From: Lepraria neglecta
Lineage: Eukaryota > Ascomycota > Lecanoromycetes > Lecanorales > Stereocaulaceae
DNA: 64,000 nucleotides
Assembly: GCA_033220425.1 (NCBI GenBank)
Contig: CM065653.1
Location: 1,922,001-1,986,000, forward strand
Reading direction: 5' to 3'
Shown here: positions 34,925 to 47,514 of the stretch, one piece after another
Numbering within the stretch: the stretch's first letter is position 1
Layout of the letters: each line of letters starts with the position of its first letter
Position numbers and translations under genes: made by a program
Notes under the pieces: generated by a model
What the model was told of the DNA's origin: nothing
Databases searched by the model: none
Seen by the model: only the letters and a program-made list of their open reading frames with translations

Positions 34925-36366
34925 CTAGTTCCCACTCCCCTCATGACCGTGTCCCGGCTTCTCATCCTGCGTAATCTCATCACTATGCTGAACATGGATG
35001 TCAATTTTCTTCTTGATGATCATCTTCCTGCTGTCGTTGCTTCCAATGCTGGCCGCATCGTGCTTTCCTCCGTGTGATATTGTGGTCTCATTGTTGGTAT
35101 CGTTCTTCGAGAACTCCGAATTCATCCTCGGAGTGTTCCTCTTAGCCATGCGGAACATACTTGGCGTGTCCAAATTAGAATAAGTTTTCTCCTTGCGACC
35201 GCCAGAGGCCATCGAGCTGAGGATGTAGCTGGCTCCCTTACGGTCTTTTCCACCAGAGGATCCGTAAGCCTTGCTGCCGAAACCAGTACGGGGCTCATCG
35301 TTTCGAGTGGCTCCGTAATTTGTGCTCACAGCCGACATGAAGGGTCTCAGACAGGGGATGGTGGCGGCGACATTGGCGTAATGCATCTCGATTTGTGCCC
35401 AAATAACAGGACCGACAAGGTTCAAGGTGGGATCCGGAGATGTAATTGCTGTAGCGAGGTAATGCAGACGGAGAAGGGCGAACGCAATAAGTCTGTCAAT
35501 CCAGTCAGCATATGTACACGAAAAGAGGGTCTGAAAGAGTGAACGTACGGTAGACGGAAGAAGAAAGCAAATACGACCATGAATTTCCTTCTCATTGACA
35601 TCTTGAGATCACGGACAAGAAATGCAGCTAAACAAACCAGTATGACCTCCACGACAATATCGATTGCAGCGACTATCTGCCATCTGACGAACTGCCGAGG
35701 GATTAGCCGCGCGAAGGATTGTCACATCAAAGAGTCCTTACCATGTTCGTGCATTGAGCAGCAATGTCCGCAAACGGGTGGTTCAATTCGCAATTCACAG
35801 ATATCATGAATACTGAGATAATCAACCAGACCGTAGACAGTCCCAGTGTAGCGAAGGAGGCTTTATTGTGGTATGGGTTCGGTGTCAGCCGGAGGAAGAG
35901 GGCTATGAGACAGCATTTCGACAGGAACAGAGTGAAGATGAACAGTATGTCGCCAGTGACCCAGTACTGTACATGTTAGATCATTGTCGGAACCATTGAA
36001 TTGGCTAAATTGTTACCTGTTGCGCCATGTTCAACTCCCCTGGACCGATCAGTTCAATTGATTTGCCGAAACCTTTCGAAATTGAGGCAAACATGACGCT
36101 GGATTGGGTGATAGCGAAAACCTAATTGGTGTCAATTGCCAATGGTCTTTCGATGAAGGTGATGCCAAACGAACCGTCGCTGCAGTGTGTACATGGTCAT
36201 CTCGAGAGAATGGAGGACTGATGACGAGTCTCACGTAGAAGCGTATCATAAGACAGACCAGTCCAATGGTCAATCCTATGGCAGTCGTAATAATGACCCA
36301 GGCTCCATGATTCGTTGCGCTGACGACCTCGAGGGGCGGAAGAGGAGTGGGTGTTGCGGCAGACAT
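34925..36366 (-). CDS. Rhodopsin-fold integral membrane protein (second copy type)
   Basis: Five exons (36175-36366, 36017-36121, 35742-35966, 35549-35691, 34925-35492) give 410 residues with introns of 50-56 nt, all with GT-AG borders. The ATG at 36366 gives MSAATPTPLPPLEVV, then TM1 (WVIITTAIGLTIGLVCLMI) and the RDD motif. Next come the FGKSIELIGPGELNMAQQ loop, TM ILFIFTLFLSKCCLIALFLR, LSTVWLIISVFMISVNCEL, IVAAIDIVVEVILVCLAAFL and FMVVFAFFF, and a long Ser/Lys-rich cytoplasmic tail. The order matches the same ascomycete rhodopsin-domain superfamily as the gene at 8922-10226, but the two are clearly divergent. The frame is intact. A sensory or transport role is possible but unproven. Confidence 0.9.
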
Positions 36367-37381
36367 AGTGTCTCTGTGCGTTGAGAAGAGAATGAAGAAT
36401 GGTAGACGGAGAAAAATAAGTCGTTGCATCTTAGCGCATCCTGAGTCTTCAGCGGGTCAGCCACATTGATGGACATTGAAACACATATGGCGCTAAAAGG
36501 CACGTTCCTCTTCTGGGATCTTGGCATGCAGGCACATGCGCCGTTGAACGACCGGGCCATCTCGCCCCTGCCATCAGCCATGTCATCTCATATCTTTCGA
36601 GCTATCGTCATTAAGGGTATTATCACAATGCAGACGAGCAAGTCGCATCGGTTCCTTCCAGCCATGACCAACTTTTATTTTCTGATCGGCGAGAGATAAC
36701 GATGATGGCTTGCGAAAGTCCTCGTGCTCAAAGTTCCGAATTGGTTGGGGGTTGCAATTGTTCCGGGGAAGCTTGTCTCGCTCCCAGTGTCTCTCATGGT
36801 CGCGTGTGGCCTCGTGTTCTGGCCCATTAGGCTGTATGGGATGCAGCCATCATCACCTTAATTTTGATGAGGCTTAGAGCAAGGTATCGATCATGCGAAT
36901 AATGTCGGGACTATTTGAAAATTAGTAGAGCCTCAAAATCAGTAGGGCTCTCGGAGTCAACGTTTCATCGTTAGATAATCCTCACCAGAAGCTCGTGCAA
37001 TCGGGTATTGTTTGACGAAAGGTGTGCATTCTTATAACTCATTAAAGCGCCTACATACAACTGTATACACTATCAAAAAGCATGTCTTCACAGCCGGTCG
37101 ACTACTGCGAACCTTCTCGATCAGCCCGTGCCATGGCGCGCCGATGGATCGAGTCGAGTATAGCTAGTGTGCTTGTCATCTAGACTTGGCATATCTCGAT
37201 GCTCTAATTGGTGAAACGGGCTAGGTTCAGTGAGCCACCTATTAATTGAAGGTTGAAGACTGTCGATATTGTTGTACATTTTGCGAACGATGATTCGTTG
37301 GAATCTTGATCGTTGCAGGTTGGCTGGTATTCAGAGTTTGGCCGGAAGTTTTAAGAATCTTCCGCGCTGGCCTAGAAGTTA
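36367..37381. other. Intergenic, no gene seen
   Basis: The stretch becomes AT-richer towards the pogo element. Short frames only. Confidence 0.5.
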
Positions 37382-37440
37382 TCCCGGCCCGACGACACCT
37401 CCGGCTCAGCGACACCCTACACGAAAAAATCATCAAATTT
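37382..37440 (+). repeat. Left inverted repeat of the pogo-like element
   Basis: The block CGACGACACCTCCGGCTCAG then CGACACCC pairs with the right end (GGGTGTCGCCGGGCCGGGGG then TGTCG). Most mismatches are transitions. Confidence 0.8.
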
Positions 37441-37446
37441 TCAATC

Positions 37447-39405
37447 ATGGATTGCTCTACCTACAACGCTCGTATTGATCTCGTAGTCGCTGATTTGCAT
37501 CAGCAAGAGAAGCCTAATTTCAAGGCTACCGCTAGAAAACATGCCGTTAATAATACGACCTTGAAACGCCGATACCAACGCCGACAGCTGTCCAAGCAAG
37601 CTGCTTCTTCCGAATATCGCTAATACCTTACTTTCGCTCAAGAAGAGACCTTGATAGGCTTAATCAATAGCCTAACCGATCGTGGAATACCTCCTACCAG
37701 CCAAATTGTACGTAATTTAGCACAAGAGATGATTGGCCGGCCGGTAGGGAAGAACTGGACTGGCGATTTTGTCAAGCGCTATAAAACTAGGCTTAGAAGC
37801 CTCTATCTACGAAATATTAATAGCCAGCGAATAAAAGCAGAGTATACGCCTTTATTCAAGTAATTCTATAACTTGGTAACTCTTCTGAAGCATTAGTTAG
37901 TTAGATTACTAATATTTAATATAGCTAATCGCCGCTGTCGAGAAATATAATATTACCGGCGATAACATCTATAACTGGGATAAAAAAGGATTCGTGATTG
38001 GCCAAGTAGGTGCTATATAGCGTATAATAAGTAGGGAAGCCCTTGAAAACGGCCGTATTATATATACAAGTCAAGATGGAAGCAGAGAATTCATTAGCTT
38101 GCTTATATATATTAACGCTACAGGAGCTACTCTCCCTCTATCACTCATCTATAAAGAGGACTAGCTACCTAAAGATATAGCCTATTTCGCAGTCTTATTA
38201 AACGGATGGAGTTGTAATACTTTAGGTCTTTATTGGCTAGAAGTAATATTTTACTATTATATAAGTAAAAGAGCCGGAAGAGGACGTCGTTTATTGATTG
38301 TCGATAGATATAGTAGTTATATCAACCTGAAGTTCATCGATCTATATAATAAACTACGTATTCTTATATTGGTTTTACCTCTATATTCAACGCATCGTTT
38401 GTAACCTCTTGATATATCCCTTTTTACGCCTTTAGCGTCTTATTATACTAAGGGTCTCAATAAATTGATAATAAATAGTCTAGCTATAGTCTCTATGTCG
38501 AAAAGAGCCTTTTAGAGTATCTTCTAGCCTACTTGGCAGAAGGTATTTATACCTATAAATATCGCTTCCGGCTTCGAAAAAACTGGTATTTAGCCCTATA
38601 ATCCAGCGATAACTCTAGATAAAATCACTAAGCCGACTCCGACCGAAGCCCCTTTAATAGTAAAGATACTAATAATATATTATACTATCCGCCGAGTCTA
38701 ACGATAATACTATAATTAACCGAATTTACCTTTACTTAAGAAGCTTTTTCGAGCGAATAAACGCCTTACTTCTTAGTACTTAGTAGACTAATATATTATT
38801 AAAGGCTTAATAGTATCCCTTAGGAATGAAAAGAAGAAGAGATAATATAGTAAACACCTTAATCTACTTGGTGAAGAAGATTCTGGGCCTTAATTCTTTA
38901 GCCTATAGCGAGTATAAGCTATCTATTAATTTTAAGCTATAAAAGACGCTGAAGAAGTACTATAATAGTAGTAAGCCCTTAATAAAAAAGCTTTAGTAGC
39001 TACCAGAAAGGCTTAAAAAGAGGAGGATAAGCTATATAGGGCAATACTCGCTACTAAAAGACGTTAACTTACTGCAGAAGCGTTAGCCTAGAAAGCTACA
39101 GATAAGTAAGCTTAAAAAGAGCTAAGAGAAGCAGTAAAATACTATAGCGTAGGGTAACTAAGCTTAAACAAGCAATCTATAAAGCTTCCAAAAGCTTAAA
39201 AGACTCTTAAGAAGCAAGTAAAAGGGTCTAGTTATACTATCGTCGTATTATAAGTCGAGGAGGTAATTTTAGCTATATCTCGTGGAAGGAAGGTTCAACG
39301 CCTACGGCGCTTTAATATATAAGGATTCTGGGCTCAATCATTGTATATACACCTTCTATCTACTATATATTTAATTCTAAACTTACCAATCGTTGCGGTT
39401 GTTGA
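37447..39405 (+). pseudogene. pogo/Tigger-type transposase pseudogene
   Basis: The start MDCSTYNARIDLVVADLHQQ is followed by a psq-type helix-turn-helix and a CENP-B-type region (RGIPPTSQIVRNLAQEMIGR then VGKNWTGDFVKRYKTRL). The DDE_1 domain is still readable: NITGDNIYNWDKKGFVIGQ, SQDGSREFISLLIYINATGA, RGRRLLIVDRYSSYINLKFI, LPLYSTHRL, PLDISLFTPLA and IASGFEKTGI*PYNP. In-frame TAG replaces Trp at several highly conserved places, for example KTGI*PYNP and AF*SIF*PTW. The first stop lies after SSEYR near 37621, and others follow at about 37861 and throughout. It is non-functional. The gene once bound the element ends and catalysed transposition. Confidence 0.9.
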
Positions 39406-39421
39406 TTGGTGACGAATATAG

Positions 39422-39480
39422 TATTTTAATGATTTCGTCAAAAGGGTGTCGCCGGGCCGGGGGTGTCGCCGAGCAGGGAT
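39422..39480 (-). repeat. Right inverted repeat of the pogo-like element
   Basis: Partner of 37382-37440. It ends GTCGCCGAGCAGGGA immediately before TA. Confidence 0.8.
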
Positions 39481-39482
39481 TA

Positions 39483-41741
39483 CGTCTAAGTGCCTCTAAG
39501 AGCGACTTCCCCGCGCGGGCCCAAGGCCTAGTGGTATCATTGTCACATATCTCATCACCTTGGACTTTAGGTTAGTCTTATCGAAAGCGAAATATTAGAA
39601 TGATGTTCGACTCAACATAGGCAAGTCCCTCTTTTCGTTCCTCGCGCTAGTGTAAAGTTCTCACTGCGCTCACCTCTGTGGGATCCACCAAGACATGAAC
39701 TCATTACGTAAGGCGACATGTGTGGTCTAGAAATGATTGGTCTAGAATGCCTGAGGAGAATAGCCGGGAATTTGGTTCTTGGGATGCTTGGCTGCATTGG
39801 CGTCCTCATCTGCCGGCTGTCCTTGCCCGGCATGGGGCTTGACTCCCTTCTACTCCAAGTGGGTAGCCGCAACTTTTGCTCCTTCCCTTTCCATGCTTTG
39901 CATCCTTCATACTCTCGTTAGTCAAGAATGGTTTCTGACATTGTAGATTTGAACGACCTGCGATGGCGACGCCAAGACGGTTATCATCATGGATGAGTAA
40001 GATGTCGGCCCATGTTGGACATGTCGGGCCCAAATATCCGGGAATGGATGCCGACCAGTGTGATATGAGTGTTTTGGGTGGGGAATAGGTGTTGTGCGTG
40101 AGTATGCTAGACGTCAATTGAGATTGTCTGGGTACTGACAATCGAGAGCGCAAGTTTCGCTTCATTTCCATCTTGGGATTCGGATGCAATCTCGGCAGCA
40201 CTTGGGAGGTTCTCCTGACCTGCGTAACCAATGCAAAGGCTGATCCTGGCATGAGCGTTTGTTGGAATATAATACAAACGACTTACAATCGTCCTGACTG
40301 ATGGGGGTAAGGCAGGATTCCTCATCGTAGGATATAGCCTAAGCCTGTAGTACCCCCCTTTGATATTCAATGTCTTGAAAGAGTCTGACTTGTAGCTTTT
40401 CTTCTTGGGTACAATAATGACGGCGAAACCCAGCAGCATCTGCACATTTCGCGCTTGCAGCCGTGAAGCTTGACCGACTCCTATTGAGCATGGCTTGCGG
40501 TACTTGCCTGCTGACTGTCACAGGTCACTTTAATGTCCGGTTTCAAACTTTCTTGTTCAACCCTGCAAGACTGCTTTCTATCGCCTTTTGGAAGGCCACG
40601 TAGTGCTGGTATCGCGACCATCATGACCACTTTTGAGTGCTGCTCACTCATCAATCTTTCTAACAAACGCATGGCCAAGATATGTCAAAGCCGGGTTCTA
40701 GCGGCGACTGGGCCAAGGGAGGGACCCAGTGCAAGAAAAATCCGGCTTGCGTCGCCGACCGCAGGCGTTTGCTATGTACTTCGCGACGGTGCCAATACGG
40801 CTAATTGCCTGGGTTATCCTATGACCAAGGTGATATGTTGGGAGAAAACATGAACGGAATGCCATCGTAAGCAATAAATGAGGAATGATCTGCAGTCTCA
40901 AATACGATGAATTTGGTTGGATGAGTGTTACAAAGAACATCGGAACGGTGTGCAACATCTCATGCTCTACCACTAATCCATTGCTAGCACTTAGGTACTC
41001 TATCCTCGCTCGGCAACAGAACCACCGATTTGGTTGTGCTGATGGCTGAGTTGAGCACCAAAAGTTGTGCGTATTACTATACCAGCATACCCCTTCGTCA
41101 TCGCGATGACCCGTATGCTGCTAACATCTATCATCACCTGACTTACATCTTGTCTGCTCATTGGCAGAATGCATTTGTTTCAAGCAGCGTGGATTGCTAA
41201 GTCGTTGAATGCCAGAGGCAAACTTTAATGACTATGAAAGCATGGCCTCGAAACAGACAATGAAACTACAAACTCACTTAGCCACCTTACGGACGCCCCT
41301 GGCTCTAAGTGAGTTCAGTGTGTAGAGCCTTAATTGATGATCGTTAGTCAATATATCTCGAAGGATAACGAGGAATTCGAGCCTTGCGTTGGGAAGCTTT
41401 CTCTCAATGGAAGTTAGAGCTATACATGTTTTAGGGGGGTTCAAGTATTAAATTTACTTAATAGTCAAGCGCTCTTATTGCGTTTGGCATGCTGGTCACA
41501 CAACAAAAATCTTGCGTTTATCGGCTCTAGCCGAAATCCGATATATAGCCTATGGTGGTAATACACACCTTCGCCCTTTCAGTTTCCTAGTTTGTTCTTT
41601 GTCACTTGCTCGACACATCTCATACAGCATGTAGCTTGACAAGCTGCTTGTTGAAATCTTGCCAGGACACCTAGCTTGACTACCTTGCCCGTTTCATCAA
41701 CCTTCATCCTTGCTGATGTGACAAGTCAGAAGTCATCCATC
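39483..41741. other. Long stretch without a supported gene
   Basis: Overlapping minus-strand frames (39806-40252, 40107-40445, 40339-40521) look partly exonic but carry no motif I can name. No transposon ends were found. Confidence 0.35.
41271..41315. repeat. Short inverted repeat (hairpin)
   Basis: AACTCACTTAG and CTAAGTGAGTT pair perfectly over 11 bp, with further partial pairing (CCA/TGG) inside a loop of about 23 bp. It might be a solo end of a small transposon; no flanking duplication was identified. Confidence 0.7.
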
Positions 41742-43217
41742 ATGGCAGCTACATTGCCAGACTCCGCACAGAACCTCGAGGATCACACCTCTAATCTGTC
41801 ATCGACTCCCACCATGAGCATCAACTCCAACAACAACGACAACAACAACAACAACAACGGAGTCAAGCCAGTAGCAACAAGCCAGGATCGGCCTTCGCAA
41901 CCTACCTTTGAAGAGATTGCTCTGGAGTTGCGCATTCAGACCTATGAATACATCGTCCCCCTCGATTTACATGGGACCCTACTCTCCGCACCTGAAATGA
42001 GTAATCAGTCTTGTGGTAACGTCGGACCCTGCCTCTTTCACCTCACTTTACGAAATCCACGACTTCATCGATGCCGGTTCTAATGACTTGGCAGAGCGTC
42101 TCAGGAGCAGTGGAGCAGCAACAACACGTCCAGAGACCTACGCTGCAGATTTCTCCGTGCCCAACGACACAGCCAGTCTCCAAGTGTCCCGCATGATCAA
42201 TGAAGAAACCACGTCAATGCTTTGCGCGAGAAACAAATTCCACTGTTCTGCAGTTCGGAGCTTTCCCGGAACGACGATCGATCTCCTCAGGCACGAGCCA
42301 TGGCCAGTACCCTTCTCAACGATGCAGCTGTGTTGGATGAAAAACCTGAGCCTTGGCTACTGCAATAGTCATTATCTGCGCTGGACGAACGATACTACCA
42401 ACGCCATTGACGAATGCATCGCCTCGAACATTGTTCAGGTCAGTACCACCTGTTAGTCACTCGAGACTTTGTCGCTCTGCATCTTCTCAATCCCGCCTCT
42501 TACTCCACAATTCCATGGCCGATTGGGCACAGGTCAAGCAGCTTTGGCGCTCAAACAACTCCGAAAGCGTCTGAACTCGCTCAACACCATCTCTGCGTTA
42601 CCGCATAGCGCCATATGAGTTTTTGGCCAAACCATCGCACCTGGATCTACTTGGGGCATTGAAGATTGGGACACGAGTGCCATCCTCAAGATCACTATCT
42701 CGAAATGGCAGCTTGATGGGGTTGAGCGTCGGCGTAACCGGGCCCGCGACTGGTATTACTGGGGTGGCTTTCAGGACGTCATCTGCGTCTACAAGCTCGA
42801 TTGTAAGAAGGCTTTAGAGAAAGAGAAAGCTTGGGGTATTGATGCCGATGACAAGGATGCCGCGAACAAGGATTTTGAAGACCATGGTTCTCGTGATAAC
42901 GGCTCTACAGCCAAATGAAACGATAAATGTGGCCTTAGTTGACTTGATCATGGCTTTGGTGATACTGGTCCCGACGATGGGTCATTGAGGGCGAAGAGTC
43001 TGAAGACGGGCAATCGGACGATGGGGTGTCTAGCGATGACAAGTCCGCTGACAACGGCTTCGAGTATGAGGACTCTGATGAGGGGGAGTCTGAAGAGGAA
43101 GATGAGTATGGAGAGGAGGAGGAATTTGAGGACAAGGAGGAATTTGAAGACGAGTGGGAGACTGATGAGGAGGGGTCTAACGAGGAGGAGGGATTCGATG
43201 GGGAGGACGAAGAGTAA
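41742..43217 (+). pseudogene. 2EXR/F-box-like protein with acidic tail, damaged
   Basis: The ATG at 41742 opens a Ser/Asn-rich leader with an Asn run (41830-41860), then FEEIALELRIQTYEYIVPLD, the start motif of fungal 2EXR proteins. A 92-nt intron (GTAATC donor, CTAATGACTTGGCAG acceptor) joins cleanly to KRLRSSGAATTRPETY and ASLQVSRMINEETTSMLCAR, the family core. After NIVQVSTTC a TAG (about 42454) and after LPHSAI a TGA (about 42615) interrupt the frame that continues as VFGQTIAPGSTWGIEDWDTS and KWQLDGVERRRNRARDWYYW. A third phase supplies a 70-residue Glu/Asp-rich tail (42990-43217). Known 2EXR proteins are poorly characterised. The stops are compatible with CAG to TAG and CGA to TGA. Confidence 0.7.
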
Positions 43218-45048
43218 GCGCAACAAGAAGCTTGGAAATTGACCTTGCCAGGCCTGTAAGAAGAAGCTAGGTTAAAAATGGCAAGCAATGATTGTGCGTA
43301 CCTTGTTTAGGCCGCTGTGCCGGCGATTCAAATATGGTGGATAGGAATCGTATCCAATACATGCGCATCGAAGACTATCTAGCAAACTCTTTTCGAGGTG
43401 ACGTATGGTCTAGAGAGATCTTTCCAATGCTGTAGCTTTTTCTCTTTCCTCTTGCCCGTCCTCCGTAAACTTCGCACATGCTGCAAAGGTCACCTTTCCA
43501 ATTGAGAGGACTGAGGGACTTCAGAACAAATTGAAGAGCCCCGTCTCCAGGACCCTCAAGGCCTACTATTGACAGACTGCACTTATACATCCACCATGTA
43601 CCATTTCGCAAATGTCCATACAATGTGAGGAGAGTTAGGGTTCAGGATGGACTCTGCTACAAACAAGTCAGCAGGCAAGTCGCTAGTCGGCAAACCTTCC
43701 CTGAAGGAACGCGGATAACACCACCACCAAATCCTTTTACACCTTTTGCGCTCTGGCACAAGAGGCTATGGCTCAATAATTACAAAGTATCCATTCTTAT
43801 GCCCTTATTTTTCTTCAGCCTCCCCTGTCAATTACTAACTGCCTCGTCTAGCCCCTCGCCCTTTACAGCCATGCCCTCACGAGGCCCGTCTCCACGCGCG
43901 CACCCCTAATCTCAACCTCTCCCTTCGATATCAACACGCCCACCATCCAGCTATCATTGCAAAGGCAGATCTATAGGCGCGGCCATATGTCATGAGGGAG
44001 ATATGAGCAGCACACTGCCACAATATAAGCTGCATGTCGCTATGTGATCAGGGCGTGAAGCCCTCGCCATCGTAATGGTAGTGTGAGAAGCTGGGGGGCG
44101 GTAGCCTGCCAAAGAATGGCCGAACTTGACGTACGTCTCTTTTACTTGGTGGCATCGCCAGCTCGAGCTGCTCAATCGCTCGTCGAATTCGATATCCGTG
44201 GCTTTGACGGTACCTTATGACCCTCAGCGGGTGTTCAGTGATTCTAGTGATCGCCATCGGTGCTCCGGGTCATGCAAGAAAGATGTTGAAAACAGTAAGT
44301 TTAGAGCGACAGCTAGGGTCAAAATGGGTCCGAAATTGAGCATTGCTGCTTGCAAAAGGCATATCGTCATGGTGAGTAACGCATCTGAGTCGGGTCAGAA
44401 AGTATGACTCATGGGAAGAATAACTCATTTATGAGGTATCAGCCTGCAGGAGCAAGATTCAGCCAGCTCCAAGAGCTGCACGATGCTGGGCTCTCAGAAG
44501 AACATTGACCAGCCAACCAGGCTGCAACGATTGACGGAATGCATTCGAGATATCGTTGTCTTTTAACGTACGTCAAGGAAGGCCCGGACTTTGTCCAATG
44601 GCGTACTCTATTATAAGGCGCTCGACATTAGTTGGAATACAGATGGCAACCACATATGCGTCCAGCCTCATGACAGCAACGCTGCCGTTGCGCATGCTCA
44701 ACTCAATTTGACAAACAGTCGGAACAAGACTCGGGAGGAGCCCGTGGAAGATACAGCTGGTGAAAAGTTGACCCTTTGCAGAAGGAGTATCCCTCGAACA
44801 AGATGTGGAGCAGAGGGTTCTGGTTGCGAGAATAAGCTAAAATGGCTCACTGCTTACGAGCAAGCCTACCATCAATAATTTGCCTGCTGAAACGAATCGC
44901 ATTTAAGCTAACGGTGAAGTAAGCGGTGTCAGCACGATGGGTGCCTCAAGTGGTGAGGATCAGGTCGCGCTGGAAGTGACTGGGAAGGACGTTCATCTTA
45001 TTGTGATGCGGGTGTGACGTAAACAGGATAGCAACATGCTCATCCGTG
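43218..45048. other. Intergenic, no gene supported
   Basis: Short frames on both strands (for example 44591-44878 plus, 95 codons) are unassigned. No repeats or motifs noted. Confidence 0.45.
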
Positions 45049-47030
45049 CTACCCGATGAGTCTCTTTCTCCAAGAAGATTTGGGGACCTCAAGGGTGTTG
45101 AGGACCGGAAAAGGCTTCTTCATGCCCTCACAGCCAACCGGGAATGTCCTTCGAGATTGCATGGATACATTGTCTGCGATCCGCTCTAATCGGAAACTTG
45201 TCCGGACTGTCGTATCCAATCCGTGAACCATCACCGAGCCTTGTATTACTTGGTCTGGGAGTGAAACATATGGTCCCGTGTGCTGAGGCCAGATCCAGGA
45301 CACGAAATTCAGGATGCATCTCGGGCAGTCACTGACCTCAGCTAGCTCGTAGTGTACCATTCTGTCTTGTGGCAGCTCATAAGACCGTCCATATTCGGCA
45401 TAGAGTTGATCCACACTAGCCTTTGGCTGCTTCCAAAAATCCACCGAAGTTTTCTCAATGTGAAGATTGTCGCAATGTTCGCCGTCAGAGGTGATGAGGA
45501 TCAGTGATATTTGAGCATCGGCAGGAGAATCTCGGCAGAGATTTTGCATGTTGTCGTTTTCCTGCAGTCCACATAAAATTTCCCAGCTTGACTCTTGATA
45601 GTAGTCTACATCTTCAAGAAAGTCACCATCTTCGGGATCCTGATAGCCAATATAGTCTGGTAGAAGCAGCTGCTGAGAGCATCCTCTTCCGTAGAGCAAG
45701 CGACAGCTGTATGCCCACAAGACAATACGACCTGCCTGGAAAATGGTAGAAGGTCCACGCTCCTTCGGTCTAGGAGTGCAAGCCACTTGTAATGTATTGG
45801 AGTCCATCGTCTCGGATACGTAAAAGCCATACTCGCGCACAAGTGGACGTGTAAAACCCTGCCATCTTTCATTCTCAATCCGCATGTCTTCAATCCGCTC
45901 ATACATGGCACCAGCATGCTCGATGTGACCAGGCATAACATAGACCTTCGCGGCGTCTGAGGGGTTGCATCTAATGTCAGCGGCAAATCCATAGAAGCAG
46001 CATACACCCTCCGAGGCAAGGGCTAAGCGTGATTCCCCGGCTCCGTCAATCAACTTAAAGCTTCCAGGAGTCGAAAATAGCATGAAAATCTCACGCAAAA
46101 CATTCGACATTCTAAGAGGCCATTTGTGTTCCCATCTTGCCCTCTCACTGCTGATGTCACGATTGATCGGCTTTGAATTTTCGTACAATTGTCGCAGCCC
46201 AAAAGGTGTTGGTAAGAGATCTTGTACTTTTGCAATGGACAATAGGCCCACGAACCGGATGATTGCAACAGCGACTCCGAGCAGACGAATGAAGCTCCTA
46301 ATGTCGATCTTTCGACCACTGCAAGCTGGGCAGGCGCAGCTTTTCTGGATTTTCTGGACTAGGCCAACTGCCATTAACTCTGAGATATCCCCTATTCTTC
46401 GATAAGGGGACTCTTCAAGGGCAGGGCGAAGTTCAGGCAACCTTGAAAAGGCAAAGTCGAGAAGGCTGTCACCTCTCGGCGCGTGTGAGCCGTACCGTAG
46501 GTCCGGCCACTCGTACTTGTATTTTATGGAATCAAAAGAATTGTAATTGTCTGCCTCTGGCAAGCTGAGAAGGTCATGAGTTTAACGAAGCTCTCACGCG
46601 TTTCGTTCTTCAAAAGATCTTCTATTGCAGGACCAAACGCGTCCCTAAGAATGGTGTCCCACTGAGCGCGCATCTCAAATTGCGAGACGCCACGCTTTCC
46701 CAAAACGCTTCGCCGAAACATAGTTTGACCGCTTGGAAGGAACACAGACCTCTTCACAATCTCCGCGCTGGGCATATCCGCCTCAATTTGCAAGATAGTC
46801 ACTTGAGATTCGCCGGTAAAGAGGCGGCGGCCGGTGTCTCTCTGGAATGGGACGACTCCATCTGCTTGTTTAACGCTCACTGAGAGGCCGAAGAGAAAAT
46901 TAGCCACTGCGCCGAGCCACGCACAATCGATGCCGCCAAGAAAGGTACAGCTTTCCAGGTCTCGTGAAATGCGAGGATTGGCTACTTGGCTAGTACATAG
47001 GTAAGATCTGAGGTCATGATTTAACTTTGT
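45049..47030 (-). pseudogene. Large conserved fungal hypothetical protein with one frame break
   Basis: The 5' part is open from about 47030 and reads RSYLCTSQVANPRISRDLES, TFLGGIDCAWLGAVANFLFG, SAEIVKRSVFLPSGQTMFRR and QWDTILRDAFGPAIEDLLKN, ending at 46524. The 3' part (45049-46563, 504 codons) reads DNYNSFDSIKYKYEWPDLRY, LLDFAFSRLPELRPALEESP, a Cys pair motif CACPACSG, and then a long C-terminal region including VCCFYGFAADIRCNPSDAAK and RIVLWAYSCRLLYGRG. The two parts overlap out of phase around 46540 with no intron, which suggests a small deletion. I recognise the general style of a large uncharacterised ascomycete family but know no function. The Cys pair could bind metal. An upstream exon with the start is probably missing from this model. 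Confidence 0.6.
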
Positions 47031-47514
47031 TATTCATTTTCTATTGAAGCACCTTGAGCTACAACGATCTAAAATCCCATGTCAACTTGCAAGCTATGCA
47101 ATTACGGAATATGCTTTCACTTGAGTAAGACTGTCAGGCAAGTCACTCTCCCAAGTTGTTTCATCACACATGTAGCCATGCCTATCACTCCAACGTCTGT
47201 GTCCACGAAAAAGAGCTTTCGGTAGCACCGTATACAGCTGCAGCTATTCCAAACTGAGCAGGGATGGTGAAAGTATAGGGCAAATGAGAGGGACCGAAAT
47301 TCGGGGTACAAGGGCCTGTTAAATGTTAGCGATCATGCAAGACTTGACAAGCTGTGCGTACTGACCAATTGGGCGTAGGTAGTTACAAAGGAAGGCGGCT
47401 GAACCTCGGAGTTCTGCGACCTATTTGATGTCAGTGATGTTGCATCGACTCGAAAGGGTATAGAGACTGACTTGGAGGAAGCCGGGCGAAATATTGAACT
47501 CTGGGGTACAAGTA
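47031..47514. other. Region between the hypothetical and the AAA gene
   Basis: Short minus-strand frames (47117-47311, 47333-47518) could be terminal exons of the AAA gene or 3' sequence. Not resolved. Confidence 0.35.

Larger units (their letters stand above)
37382..39480 (+). mobile_element. pogo-like (Tc1/mariner superfamily) DNA transposon, strongly decayed
   Basis: The ends carry inverted repeats rich in CGGCGACACC-type blocks: left TCCCGGCCCGACGACACC onward to about 37440, right about 39422-39480 in reverse complement. They are flanked by TA at 37380-37381 and 39481-39482. The element is about 2.1 kb. Inside is one transposase gene. The first 420 bp have ordinary composition, whereas roughly 37860-39420 is extremely AT-rich and full of TA dinucleotides. 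Confidence 0.88.

Noticed and set aside
32506-36366. Secondary-metabolite gene cluster around the P450
   Set aside because: No polyketide synthase, peptide synthetase, terpene synthase or prenyltransferase in the window; neighbours are a generic membrane protein and a relic.
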